From Tipula vernalis (taxonomy: Eukaryota > Arthropoda > Insecta > Diptera > Tipulidae), in NCBI GenBank assembly GCA_958295665.1, contig OY282560.1:104323930-104387929 (forward strand): a DNA stretch of 64,000 bases, read 5' to 3'. The position numbers and the translations under genes are program-made. The notes under the pieces are model-generated. The model had not been told where the DNA came from and did not search any database. It saw only the letters and a list, made by a program, of their open reading frames with translations. Positions 9,519 through 24,390 of the stretch are shown piece by piece. Position 1 is the stretch's first letter; each line of letters begins with the position of its first letter.

Positions 9519-12500
9519 TAATTTTATTAGTTTTATAAATTGTTGTATCTCCGATCACAGAGATGTCCACAAGGTATGGCCTATATTTTTGGATAACTTG
9601 ACCATATGCCAGTCTACGTGGTTAATCTTATTCAATTGTGATGAACTATACTATACTTCACAGAATTTAGAATTTTTAATAATTTTATTAGTTTTATAAA
9701 TTGTTGTATCTCTGATCACAGAGATGTCCACAAGGTCTGGCCTATATTTTTGGATAACTTGACCATATGCCAGTCTACGTGGTCAATCTTATTTAATTGT
9801 GATGAGTTATACTATACTTCACAGAATTTCGAATTTATAATAATTTTATTAGTTATATAAATTGTTGTATCTCCGATCACAGAGATGTCCACAAGGTCTG
9901 GCCTATATTTTTGGATAACTTGACCATATGCCAGTCTACGTGGTCAATCTTAGTCAATTGTGATGAACTATACTATACTTCACAGAATTTAGAATTTTTA
10001 ATAATTTTATTGGTTTTAAACATTGTTGTATCTGAGATCACAGAGATGTCCACAAGGTCTTGCCTATATTTTCGGATAACTTGGCCATATGCCAGTATAC
10101 GTTTTCAATCTAAATCAATTGTGACGAACTATACTATACTTCACAGAATTTCGAATTTTTAATAATTTTATTGTTTTAAAAATTGTATCTCCGATCACAG
10201 AGATCTCCACAAGGTCTGGCCTATATTTTCGGATAACTTGACTATATGCCAGTATACGTGGTCAATCTTAGTCAATTGTGATGAACTATACTATACTTCA
10301 CAGAATTTAGAATTTTTAATAATTTTATTAGTTTTATAAATTTTTGTATCTCTGATCACAGAGATGTCCACAAGATCTGGCCTATATTTTTGGATAACTT
10401 GACCATATGCCAGTCTACGTGATTAATCTTATTCAATTGTGATGAACTATACTATACTTCACAGAATTTAGAATTTTTAATAATTTTATTAGTTTTATAA
10501 ATTTTTGTATCTCCGATCACAGAGATGTCCACAAGGTCTGGCCTATATTTTTGGATAACTTGACCATATGCCAGTCTACGTGGTCAATCTTATTTAATTG
10601 TGATGAACTATACTATACTTCACAGAATTTCGAATTTTTAATAATTTTATTAGTTGTATAAATTTTTGTATCTCTGATCACAGAGATGTCCACAATGTCT
10701 GGCCTATATTTTCGGATAACTTGGCCATATGCCAGTCTACGTGGTCAATCTTATTCAATTGTGATGAACTATACTATACTTCACAGAATTTAGAATTTTT
10801 AATAATTTTATTGGTTTTAAAAATTGTTGTATCTGAGATCACAGAGATGTCCACAAGGTCTTGCTTATATTTTCGGATAACTTGGCCATATGCCAGTATA
10901 CGTTTTCAATCTTATTCAATTGTGATGAACTATACTATACTTCACAGAATTTAGAATTTTTAATAATTTTATTAGTTTTATAAATTGTTGTATCTCCGAT
11001 CACAGAGATGTCCACAAGGTCTGGCCTATATTTTTGGATAATTTGACCATATGCCAGTCTACGTGGTCAATCTTATTCAATTGTGATGAACTATACTATA
11101 CTTCACAGAATTTCGAATTTTTATTAATTTTATTAGTTTTATAAATTGTTGTATCTCCGATCACAGAGATGTCCACAAGGTCTGGCATATATTTTTGGAT
11201 AACTTGACCGTATGCCAGTCTACATGGTGAATCTTATTCAATTGTGATGAACTATACTATACTTCACAGAATTTAGAATTTTTAATAATTTTATTAGTTT
11301 TATAAATTGTTGTATCTCCGATCACAGAGATGTCCACAAGGTCTGGCCTATATTTTTGGATAATTTGACCATATGCCAGTCTACGTGGTCAATCTTATTC
11401 AATTGTGATGAACTATACTATACTTCACAGAATTTCGAATTTTTATTAATTTTATTAGTTTTATAAATTGTTGTATCTCCGATTACAGAGATGTCCACAA
11501 GGTCTGGCCTATATTTTTGGATAACTTGACCATTTGCCAGTCTACGTGGTCAATCTTATTCAATTGTGATGAACTATACTATACTTCACAGAATTTAGAA
11601 TTTTTAATAATTTTATTAGTTTTATAAATTTTTGTATCTCTGATCACAGAGATGTCCACAAGGTCTGGCCTATATTTTTGGATAACTTGACCATATGCCA
11701 GTATACGTGGTCTATCTTATTCAATTGTGATGAACTATACTATACTTCACAGAATTTAGAATTTTTAATAATTTTATTAGTTTTATAAATTGTTGTATCT
11801 CTGATCACAGAGATGTCCACAAGGTCTGGCATATATTTTCGGATAACTTGACCATATGCCAGTCTACGTGGTCAATCTTATTCAATTGTGATGAACTATA
11901 CTATACTTCACAGAATTTCGAATTTTTAATAATTTTATTAGTTTTATAAATTGTTGTATCTCTGATCACAGAAATGTCCACAAGGTCTGGCCTATATTTT
12001 TGGATAACTTGACCATATGCCAGTATACGTGGTCAATCTTAGTCAATTGTGATGAGCTATACTATACTTCACAGAATTTCGATTTTTTAATAATTTTATT
12101 AGTTATATAAATTGTTGTATCTCCGATCACAGAGATGTCCACAAGGCCTGGCCTATATTTTTGGATAACTTGACCATATGCCAGTATAAGTGTTCAATCT
12201 TAGTCAATTGTGATGAACTATACTATACTTCACAGAATTTCGAATTTTTAATAATTTTATTAGTTTTATAAATTGTTGTATCTCCGATCACAGAGATGTC
12301 CACAAGGTCTGGCCTATATTTTTGGATAACTTTACCATATGCCAGTCTACGTGGTCAATCTTATTCAATTGTGATGAACTATACTATACTTCACAGAATT
12401 TAGAATTTTTAATAATTTTATTAGTTTTATAAATTGTTGTATCTCCGATCACAGAGATGTCCACAAGGTCTTGCCTATATTTTTGGATAACTTGACCATA

Positions 12501-15500
12501 TGCCAGTCTACGTGGTTAATCTTATTCAATTGTGATGAACTATACTATACTTCACAGAATTTAGAATTTTTAATAATTTTATTAGTTTTATAAATTGTTG
12601 TATCTCCGATCACAGAGATCTCCACAAGGTCTGGCCTATATTTTTGGATAACTTGACTATATGCCAGTATACGTGGTCAATCTTAGTCAATTGTGATGAA
12701 CTATACTATACTTCACAGAATTTAGAATTTTTAATAATTTTATTAGTTATATAAATTGTTGTATCTCCGATCACAGAGATGTCCACAAGGTCTGGTCTAT
12801 ATTTTTGGATAACTTGACCATATGCCAGTCTACGTGGTCAATCTTATTCAATTGTGATGAACTATACTATACTTCACAGAATTTCGAATTTTTAATAATT
12901 TTATTAGTTTTATAAATTTTTGTATCTCCGATCACAGAGATGTCCACAAGATCTGGCCTATATTTTTGGATAACTTGACCATATGCCAGTCTACGTGATT
13001 AATCTTATTCAATTGTGATGAACTATACTATACTTCACAGAATTTAGAATTTTTAATAATTTTATTAGTTTTATAAATTTTTGTATCTCTGATCACAGAG
13101 ATGTCCACAAGGTCTGGCCTATATTTTTGGATAACTTGACCATATGCCAGTCTACGTGGTCAATCTTATTTAATTGTGATGAACTATACTATACTTCACA
13201 GAATTTCGAATTTTTAATAATTTTACTAGTTGTATAAATTTTTGTATCTCTGATCACAGAGATGTCCACAAGGTCTGGCCTGTATTTTTGGATAACTTGG
13301 CCATATGCCAGTCTACGTGGTCAATCTTATTCAATTGTGATGAACTATACTATACTTCACAGAATTTAGAATTTTTAATAATTTTATTGGTTTTAAACAT
13401 TGTTGTATCTGAGATCACAGAGATGTCCACAAGGTCTTGCTTATATTTTCGGATAACTTGGCCATATGCCAGTATACGTTTTCAATCTTATTCAATTGTG
13501 ATGAACTATACTATACTTCACAGAATTTAGAATTTTTAATAATTTTATTGTTTTAAAAATTGTATCTCCGATCACAGAGATGTCCACAAGGTCTGGCATA
13601 TATTTTTGGATAACTTGACCGTATGCCAGTCTACATGGTGAATCTTATTCAATTGTGATGAACTATACTATACTTCACAGAATTTAGAATTTTTAATAAT
13701 TTTATTAGTTTTATAAATTTTTGTATCTCCGATCACAGAGATGTCCACAAGGTCTGGCCTATATTTTTGGATAACTTGACCATATGCCAGTCTACGTGGT
13801 CAATCTTATTTAATTGTGATGAACTATACTATACTTCACAGAATTTCGAATTTTTAATAATTTTATTAGTTGTATAAATTTTTGTATCTCTGATCACAGA
13901 GATGTCCACAAGGTCTGGCCTATATTTTCGGATAACTTGGCCATATGCCAGTCTACGTGGTCAATCTTATTCAATTGTGATGAACTATACTATACTTCAC
14001 AGAATTTAGAATTTTTAATAATTTTATTGGTTTTAAAAATTGTTGTATCTGAGATCACAGAGATGTCCACAAGGTCTTGCTTATATTTTCGGATAACTTG
14101 GCCATATGCCAGTATACGTTTTCAATCTTATTCAATTGTGATGAACTATACTATACTTCACAGAATTTAGAATTTTTAATAATTTTATTAGTTTTATAAA
14201 TTGTTGTATCTCCGATCACAGAGATGTCCACAAGGTCTGGCCTATATTTTTGGATAATTTGACCATATGCCAGTCTACGTGGTCAATCTTATTCAATTGT
14301 GATGAACTATACTATACTTCACAGAATTTCGAATTTTTATTAATTTTATTAGTTTTATAAATTGTTGTATCTCCGATCACAGAGATGTCCACAAGGTCTG
14401 GCATATATTTTTGGATAACTTGACCGTATGCCAGTCTACATGGTGAATCTTATTCAATTGTGATGAACTATACTATACTTCACAGAATTTAGAATTTTTA
14501 ATAATTTTATTAGTTTTATAAATTGTTGTATCTCCGATCACAGAGATGTCCACAAGGTCTGGCCTATATTTTTGGATAATTTGACCATATGCCAGTCTAC
14601 GTGGTCAATCTTATTCAATTGTGATGAACTATACTATACTTCACAGAATTTCGAATTTTTATTAATTTTATTAGTTTTATAAATTGTTGTATCTCCGATT
14701 ACAGAGATGTCCACAAGGTCTGGCCTATATTTTTGGATAACTTGACCATTTGCCAGTCTACGTGGTCAATCTTATTCAATTGTGATGAACTATACTATAC
14801 TTCACAGAATTTCGAATTTTTAATAATTTTATTAGTTTTATAAATTTTTGTATCTCTGATCACAGAGATGTCCACAAGGTCTGGCCTATATTTTTGGATA
14901 ACTTGACCATATGCCAGTATACGTGGTCTATCTTATTCAATTGTGATGAACTATACTATACTTCACAGAATTTAGAATTTTTAATAATTTTATTAGTTTT
15001 ATAAATTGTTGTATCTCTGATCACAGAGATGTCCACAAGGTCTGTCATATATTTTCGGATAACTTGACCATATGCCAGTCTACGTGGTCAATCTTATTCA
15101 ATTGTGATGAACTATACTATACTTCACAGAATTTCGAATTTTTAATAATTTTATTAGTTTTATAAATTGTTGTATCTCTGATCACAGAAATGTCCACAAG
15201 GTCTGGCCTATATTTTTGGATAACTTGACCATATGCCAGTATACGTGGTCAATCTTAGTCAATTGTGATGAGCTATACTATACTTCACAGAATTTCGATT
15301 TTTTAATAATTTTATTAGTTATATAAATTGTTGTATCTCCGATCACAGAGATGTCCACAAGGCCTGGCCTATATTTTTGGATAACTTGACCATATGCCAG
15401 TATAAGTGTTCAATCTTAGTCAATTGTGATGAACTATACTATACTTCACAGAATTTCGAATTTTTAATAATTTTATTAGTTTTATAAATTGTTGTATCTC

Positions 15501-18500
15501 CGATCACAGAGATGTCCACAAGGTCTGGCCTATATTTTTGGATAACTTTACCATATGCCAGTCTACGTGGTCAATCTTATTCAATTGTGATGAACTATAC
15601 TATACTTCACAGAATTTAGAATTTTTAATAATTTTATTAGTTTTATAAATTGTTGTATCTCCGATCACAGAGATGTCCACAAGGTCTTGCCTATATTTTT
15701 GGATAACTTGACCATATGCCAGTCTACGTGGTTAATCTTATTCAATTGTGATGAACTATACTATACTTCACAGAATTTAGAATTTTTAATAATTTTATTA
15801 GTTTTATAAATTGTTGTATCTCCGATCACAGAGATCTCCACAAGGTCTGGCCTATATTTTTGGATAACTTGACTATATGCCAGTATACGTGGTCAATCTT
15901 AGTCAATTGTGATGAACTATACTATACTTCACAGAATTTAGAATTTTTAATAATTTTATTAGTTATATAAATTGTTGTATCTCCGATCACAGAGATGTCC
16001 ACAAGGTCTGGTCTATATTTTTGGATAACTTGACCATATGCCAGTCTACGTGGTCAATCTTATTCAATTGTGATGAACTATACTATACTTCACAGAATTT
16101 CGAATTTTTAATAATTTTATTAGTTTTATAAATTTTTGTATCTCCGATCACAGAGATGTCCACAAGATCTGGCCTATATTTTTGGATAACTTGACCATAT
16201 GCCAGTCTACGTGATTAATCTTATTCAATTGTGATGAACTATACTATACTTCACAGAATTTAGAATTTTTAATAATTTTATTAGTTTTATAAATTTTTGT
16301 ATCTCTGATCACAGAGATGTCCACAAGGTCTGGCCTATATTTTTGGATAACTTGACCATATGCCAGTCTACGTGGTCAATCTTATTTAATTGTGATGAAC
16401 TATACTATACTTCACAGAATTTCGAATTTTTAATAATTTTACTAGTTGTATAAATTTTTGTATCTCTGATCACAGAGATGTCCACAAGGTCTGGCCTGTA
16501 TTTTTGGATAACTTGGCCATATGCCAGTCTACGTGGTCAATCTTATTCAATTGTGATGAACTATACTATACTTCACAGAATTTAGAATTTTTAATAATTT
16601 TATTGGTTTTAAACATTGTTGTATCTGAGATCACAGAGATGTCCACAAGGTCTTGCTTATATTTTCGGATAACTTGGCCATATGCCAGTATACGTTTTCA
16701 ATCTTATTCAATTGTGATGAACTATACTATACTTCACAGAATTTAGAATTTTTAATAATTTTATTAGTTTTAAAAATTGTATCTCAGATCACAGAGATGT
16801 CCACAAGGTCTGGCATATATTTTTGGATAACTTGACCGTATGCCAGTCTACGTGGTCAATCTTATTTAATTGTGATGAACTATACTATACTTCACAGAAT
16901 TTCGAATTTTTAATAATTTTATTAGTTGTATAAATTTTTGTATCTCTGATCACAGAGATGTCCACAAGGTCTGGCCTATATTTTCGGATAACTTGGCCAT
17001 ATGCCAGTCTACGTGGTCAATCTTATTCAATTGTGATGAACTATACTATACTTCACAGAATTTCGAATTTTTAATAATTTTATTGGTTTTAAAAATTGTT
17101 GTATCTGAGATCACAGAGATGTCCACAAGGTCTTGCTTATATTTTCGGATAACTTGGCCATATGCCAGTATACGTTTTCAATCTTATTCAATTGTGATGA
17201 ACTATACTATACTTCACAGAATTTAGAATTTTTAATAATTTTATTGTTTTAAAAATTGTATCTCCGATCACAGAGATGTCCACAAGGTCTGGCATATATT
17301 TTTGGATAACTTGACCGTATGCCAGTCTACATGGTGAATCTTATTCAATTGTGATGAACTATACTATACTTCACAGAATTTAGAATTTTTAATAATTTTA
17401 TTAGTTTTATAAATTGTTGTATCTCCGATCACAGAGATGTCCACAAGGTCTGGCCTATATTTTTAGATAATTTGACCATATGCCAGTCTACGTGGTCAAT
17501 CTTATTTAATTGTGATGAACTATACTATACTTCACAGAATTTCGAATTTTTATTAATTTTATTAGTTTTATAAATTGTTGTATTTCCGATCACAGAGATG
17601 TCCACAAGGTCTGGCCTATATTTTTGGATAACTTGACCATTTGCCAGTCTACGTGGTCAATCTTATTCAATTGTGATAACTATACTATACTTCACAGAAT
17701 TCCGAATTTTTAATAATTTTATTAGTTTTATAAATTTTTGTATCTCTGATCACAGAGATGTCCACAAGGTCTGGCCTATATTTTTGGATAACTTGACCAT
17801 ATGCCAGTATACGTGGTCTATCTTATTCAATTGTGATGAACTATACTATACTTCACAGAATTTAGAATTTTTAATAATTTTATTAGTTTTATAAATTGTT
17901 GTATCTCTGATCACAGAGATGTCCACAAGGTCTGGCATATATTTTCGGATAACTTGACCATATGCCAGTCTACGTGGTCAATCTTATTCAATTGTGATGA
18001 ACTATACTATACTTCACAGAATTTCGAATTTTTAATAATTTTATTAGTTTTATAAATTGTTGTATCTCTGATCACAGAAATGTCCACAAGGTCTGGCCTA
18101 TATTTTTGGATAACTTGACCATATGCCAGTATACGTGGTCAATCTTAGTCAATTGTGATGAGCTATACTATACTTCACAGAATTTCGATTTTTTAATAAT
18201 TTTATTAGTTATATAAATTGTTGTATCTCCGATCACAGAGATGTCCACAAGGCCTGGCCTATATTTTTGGATAACTTGACCATATGCCAGTATAAGTGTT
18301 CAATCTTAGTCAATTGTGATGAACTATACTATACTTCACAGAATTTCGAATTTTTAATAATTTTATTAGTTTTATAAATTGTTGTATCTCCGATCACAGA
18401 GATGTCCACAAGGTCTGGCCTATATTTTTGGATAACTTTACCATATGCCAGTCTATGTGGTTAATCTTATTCAATTGTGATGAACTATACTATACTTCAC

Positions 18501-21500
18501 AGAATTTAGAATTTTTAATAATTTTATTAGTTTTATAAATTGTTGTATCTCCGATCACAGAGATGTCCACAAGGTCTTGCCTATATTTTTGGATAACTTG
18601 ACCATATGCCAGTCTACGTGGTTAATCTTATTCAATTGTGATGAACTATACTATACTTCACAGAATTTAGAATTTTTAATAATTTTATTAGTTTTATAAA
18701 TTGTTGTATCTCCGATCACAGAGATCTCCACAAGGTCTGGCCTATATTTTTGGATAACTTGACTATATGCCAGTATACGTGGTCAATCTTAGTCAATTGT
18801 GATGAACTATACTATACTTCACAGAATTTAGAATTTTTAATAATTTTATTAGTTATATAAATTGTTGTATCTCCGATCACAGAGATGTCCACAAGGTCTG
18901 GTCTATATTTTTGGATAACTTGACCATATGCCAGTCTACGTGGTCAATCTTATTCAATTGTGATGAACTATACTATACTTCACAGAATTTCGAATTTTTA
19001 ATAATTTTATTAGTTTTATAAATTGTTGTATCTCCGATCACAGAGATGTCCACAAGATCTGGCCTATATTTTTGGATAACTTGACCATATGCCAGTCTAC
19101 GTGATTAATCTTATTCAATTGTGATGAACTATACTATACTTCACAGAATTTAGAATTTTTAATAATTTTATTAGTTTTATAAATTTTTGTATCTCTGATC
19201 ACAGAGATGTCCACAAGGTCTGGCCTATATTTTTGGATAACTTGACCATATGCCAGTCTACGTGGTCAATCTTATTTAATTGTGATGAACTATACTATAC
19301 TTCACAGAATTTCGAATTTTTAATAATTTTACTAGTTGTATAAATTTTTGTATCTCTGATCACAGAGATGTCCACAAGGTCTGGCCTGTATTTTTGGATA
19401 ACTTGGCCATATGCTAGTCTACGTGGTCAATCTTATTCAATTGTGATGAACTATACTATACTTCACAGAATTTAGAATTTTTAATAATTTTATTGGTTTT
19501 AAACATTGTTGTATCTGAGATCACAGAGATGTCCACAAGGTCTTGCTTATATTTTCGGATAACTTGGCCATATGCCAGTATACGTTTTCAATCTTATTCA
19601 ATTGTGATGAACTATACTATACTTCACAGAATTTAGAATTTTTAATAATTTTATTAGTTTTAAAAATTGTATCTCAGATCACAGAGATGTCCACAAGGTC
19701 TGGCATATATTTTCGGATAACTTGACCGTATGCCAGTCTACATGGTGATTCTTATTCAATTGTGATGAACTATACTATACTTCACAGAATTTAGAATTTT
19801 TAATAATTTTATTAGTTATATAAATTGTTGTATCTCCGATCACAGAGATGTCCACAAGCTCTGGCCTATATTTTTGGATAACTTGACCATATGCCAGTCT
19901 ACGTGGTCAATCTTATTCAATTGTGATGAACTATACTATACTTCACAGAATTTCGAATTTTTAATAATTTTATTAGTTTTATAAATTGTTGTATCTCCGA
20001 TCACAGAGATGTCCACAAGGTCTGGCCTATATTTTTGGATAACTTGACCATATGCCAGTCTACGTGGTCAATCTTATTCAATTGTGATGAACTATACTAT
20101 ACTTCACAGAATTTCGAATTTTTAATAATTTTATTAGTTTTATAAATTGTTGTATCTCTGATCACAGAGATGTCCACAAGGTCTGGCCTATATTTTTGGA
20201 TAACTTGACCATATGCCAGTATACGTGGTCATTCTTATTCAATTGTGATGAACTATACTATACTTCACAGAATTTCGAATTTTTAATAATTTTATTAGTT
20301 TTATAAATTGTTGTATCTCTGATCACAGAGATGTCCACAAGGTCTGGCCTATATTTTCGGATAACTTGACCATATACCAGTCTACTTGGTCAATCTTATT
20401 CAATTGTGATGAACTATACTATACTTCACAGAATTTCGAATTTTTAATAATTTTATTAGTTTTATAAATTGTTGTATCTCTAATCACAGAAATGTCCACA
20501 AGGTCTGGCCTATATTTTTGGATAACTTGACCATATGCCAGTATACGTGATCAATCTTAGTCAATTGTGATGAGCTATACTATACTTCACAGAATTTCGA
20601 TTTTTTAATAATTTTATTAGTTATATAAATTGTTGTATCTCCGATCACAGAGATGTCCACAAGGCCTGGCCTATATTTTTGGATAACTTGACCATATGCC
20701 AGTATAAGTGTTTAATCTTAGTCAATTGTGATGAACTATACTATACTTCACAGAATTTCGAATTTTTAATAATTTTATTAGTTATATAAATTGTTGTATC
20801 TCCGATCACAGAGATGTCCACAGCATCTGGCCTATATTTTTCGATAACTTGACCATATGCCAGTCTACATGGTCAATCTTATTTAATTGTGATGAACTAT
20901 ACTATACTTCACAGAATTTAGAATTTTTAATAATTTTATTAGTTTTGAACATTGTTGTATCTGAGATCACAGAGATGTCCACAAGGTCTTGCTTATATTT
21001 TCGGATAACTTGGCCATATGCCAGTATACGTTTTCAATCTTAATCAATTGTGACGAACTATACTATACTTCACAGAATTTTGAATTTTTAATAATTTTAT
21101 TGCTTTAAAAATTGTATCTCCGATCACAGAAATGTCCACAAGGTCTGGCCTATATTTTTGGATAACTTGACTATATGCCAGTATACGTGGTCAATCTTAC
21201 TCAATTGTGATGAACTATACTATACTTCACAGAATTTCGAATTTTTAATAATTTTATTAGTTTTAAACATTGTTGTATCTGAGATCACAGAGATGTCCAC
21301 AAGGTCTTGCTTATATTTTCGGGTAACTTGGCCCATATGCCAGTATACGTTTTTAATCTTAATCAATTGTGACGAACTATACTATACTTCACAGAATTTC
21401 GATTTTTTAATAATTTTATTAGTTATATAAATTGTTGTATCTCCGATCACAGAGATGTCCACAGCATCTGGCCTATATTTTTCGATAACTTGACCATATG

Positions 21501-23299
21501 CCAGTCTACTTGGTCAATCTTATTCAATTGTGATGAACAATACTATACTTCACAGAATTTCGAATTTTTAATAATTTTATTAGTTTTAAACATTGTTGTA
21601 TCTGAGATCACAGAGATGTCCACAAGGTCTTGCTTATATTTTCGGGTAACTTGGCCCATATGCCAGTATACGTTTTTAATCTTAATCAATTGTGACGAAC
21701 TATACTATACTTCACAGAATTTAGAATTTTTAATAATTTTATTGCTTTAAAAATTGTATCTCCGATCACAGAGATGTCCACAAGGTCTGGCCTATATTTT
21801 TGGATAACTTGACCATATGCCAGTATACGTGGTCAGTCTTATTCAATTGTGATGAACTATACTATACTTCACAGAATTTAGAATTTTTAATAATTTTATT
21901 AGTTTTATAAAATGTTGTATCTCTGATCACAGAGATGTCCACAAGGTCTGGCCTATATTTTCGGATAACTTGACCATATGCCAGTCTACTTGGTCAATCT
22001 TATTCAATTGTGATGAACTATACTATACTTCACAGAATTTCGAATTTTTAATAATTTTATTAGTTTTATAAATTGTTGTATCTCTGATCACAGAAATGTC
22101 CACAAGGTCTGGCATATATTTTTGGATAACTTGACCGTATGCCAGTCTACGTGGTCAATCTTATTTAATTGTGATGAACTATACTATACTTCACAGAATT
22201 TCGAATTTTTAATAATTTTATTAGTTGTATAAATTTTTGTATCTCTGATCACAGAGATGTCCACAAGGTCTGGCCTATATTTTTGGATAACTTGACCATA
22301 TGCCAGTATAATTGTTCAATCTTAGTCAATTGTGATGAACTATACTATACTTCACAGAATTTCGAATTTTTAATAATTTTATTAGTTATATAAATTGTTG
22401 TATCTCCGATCACAGAGATGTCCACAAGGTCTGGCCTATATTTTTGGATAACTTGACCATATGCCAGTCTACGGGGTCAATCTTATTCAATTGTGATGAA
22501 CTATACTATACTTCACAGAATTTCGAATTTTTAATAATTTTATTAGTTTTATAAATTGTTGTATCTCTGATCACAGAGATGTCCACAAGGTCTGGCCTAT
22601 ATTTTTGGATAACTTGACCATATGCCAGTCTACGTGATAAATCTTATTCAATTGTGATGAGCTATACTATACTTCACAGAATTTCGAATTTTTAATAATT
22701 TTATTAGTTTTATAAATTGTTGTATCTCCGATCACAGAGATGTCCACAAGGTCTGGCCTATATTTTTGGATAACTTGACCATATGCCAGTCTACGTGGTC
22801 AATCTTATTCAATTGTGATGAACTATACTATACTTCACAGAATTTCGAATTTTTAATAATTTTATTAGTTGTATAAATTTTTGTATCTCTGATCACAAAG
22901 ATGTCCACAAGGTCTGGCCTATATTTTTGGATAACTTGACCATATGCCAGTCTACGTGGTCAATCTTATTCAATTGTGATGAACTATACTATACTTCACA
23001 GAATTTAGAATTTTTAATAATTTTATTAGTTGTATAAATTTTTGTATCTCTGATCACAGAAATGTCCACAAGGTCTGGCCTATATTTTCGGATAACTTGA
23101 CCATATGCCAGTCTACTTGGTCAATCTTATTCAATTGTGATGAACTATACTATACTTCACAGAATTTCGAATTTTTAATAATTTTATTAGTTTTATAAAT
23201 TGTTGTATCTCTGATCACAGAGATGTCCACAAGGTCTGGCCTATATTTTTGGATAACTTGACCATGTGCCAGTCTACTTGGTTAATCTTATACAATTGT
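9290..23299 (+). repeat. Forward tandem array of ~161-bp monomers, about 87 copies
   Basis: Successive GATCACAGAGATGTCCACAA cores fall at 9392, 9553, 9714 and 9875, a spacing of 161 bp. Some monomers lack a few bases (TTGTTTTAAAAATTGTATCT variants). Each unit holds TCTCTG-ATCA-CAGAGA (or a CCG variant), a perfect 6-bp stem, and the AT-rich AACTATACTATACTTCACAG. Private variants recur at large fixed intervals: GTGATTAATC at 10419, 12995, 16211 and 19101, and TATAAGTG at 12185, 15401, 18291 and 20703. Spacings of 2576, 3216 and 2890 are about 16, 20 and 18 monomers, so multi-monomer blocks were duplicated as units. Confidence 0.92.
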
Positions 23300-23304
23300 A
23301 ATTG

Positions 23305-24390
23305 ACATCTCTGTGATCGGAGATACAACAATTTATATAACTAATAAAATTATTAAAAATTCGAAATTCTGTGAAGTATAGTATAGTTCATCACAATTGA
23401 CTAAGATTGACCAAGTAGACTGGCATATGGTCAAGTTATCCAAAAATATAGGCAAGACCTTGTGGACATCTCTGTGATCGGAGATACAACAATTTATAAA
23501 ACTAATAAAATTATTAAAAATTCTAAATTCTGTGAAGTATAGTATAGTTCATCACAATTGAATAAGATTGACCAAGTAGACTGGCATATGGTCAAGTTAT
23601 CCGAAAATGTAGGCCAGACCTTGTGGACATCTCTGTGATCGGAGATACAACAATTTATAGAACTAATAAAATTATTAAAAATTCGAAATTCTGTGAAGTA
23701 TAGTATAGTTCATCACAATTGAATAATATTAACCACGTAGACTAGCATTTGGTCAAGTTATCCAAAAATATAGACCAGACCTTGTGGACATCTCTGTGAT
23801 CGGAGATACAACAATTTAAAAAACCAATAAAATTATTAAAAATTCGAAATTCTGTGAAGTATAGTATAGTTCATCACAATTGAATAATATTGACCACGTA
23901 GACTACCATATGGTCAAGTTATCCAAAAATATAGGCCATACCTTGTGGACATCTCTGTGATCGGAGATACAACAATTTATATAACTAATAAAATTATTAA
24001 AAATTCGAAATTCGGTGAAGTATAGTATAGCTCATCACAATTGACTAATATTGACCAAGTAGACTGGCATATGGTCAAGTTATCCAAAAATATAGGCCAG
24101 ACCTTGTGGACATCTCTGTGATCGGAGATACAAAAATTTATAAAACTAATAAAATTATTAAAAATTCGAAATTCTGTGAAGTATAGTATAGTTCATCACA
24201 ATTGAATAAGATTGACCACGTATACTGGCATATGGCCAAGTTATCCGAAAATATAAGCTAGACCTTGTGGACATCTCTGTGATCGGAGATACAACAATTT
24301 TTAAAACCAATAAAATTATTAAAAATTCTAAATTCTGTGAAGTATAGTATAGTTCATCACAATTTGATAAGGTTGACCACATAGATTGGC
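23305..24390 (-). repeat. Inverted tandem array of the same monomer, about 7 typical copies
   Basis: From 23305 the monomer is read on the minus strand: ACATCTCTGTGATCGGAGAT recurs with about 161-bp spacing (23305, 23467, 23628 and on). The orientation change falls within a few bases at 23299-23305. Confidence 0.9.

Noticed and set aside
9290..23299. Regularly spaced repeats as a CRISPR array
   Set aside because: The whole 161-bp unit is repeated, not a short repeat with unique spacers, and the setting is a eukaryotic transposon.
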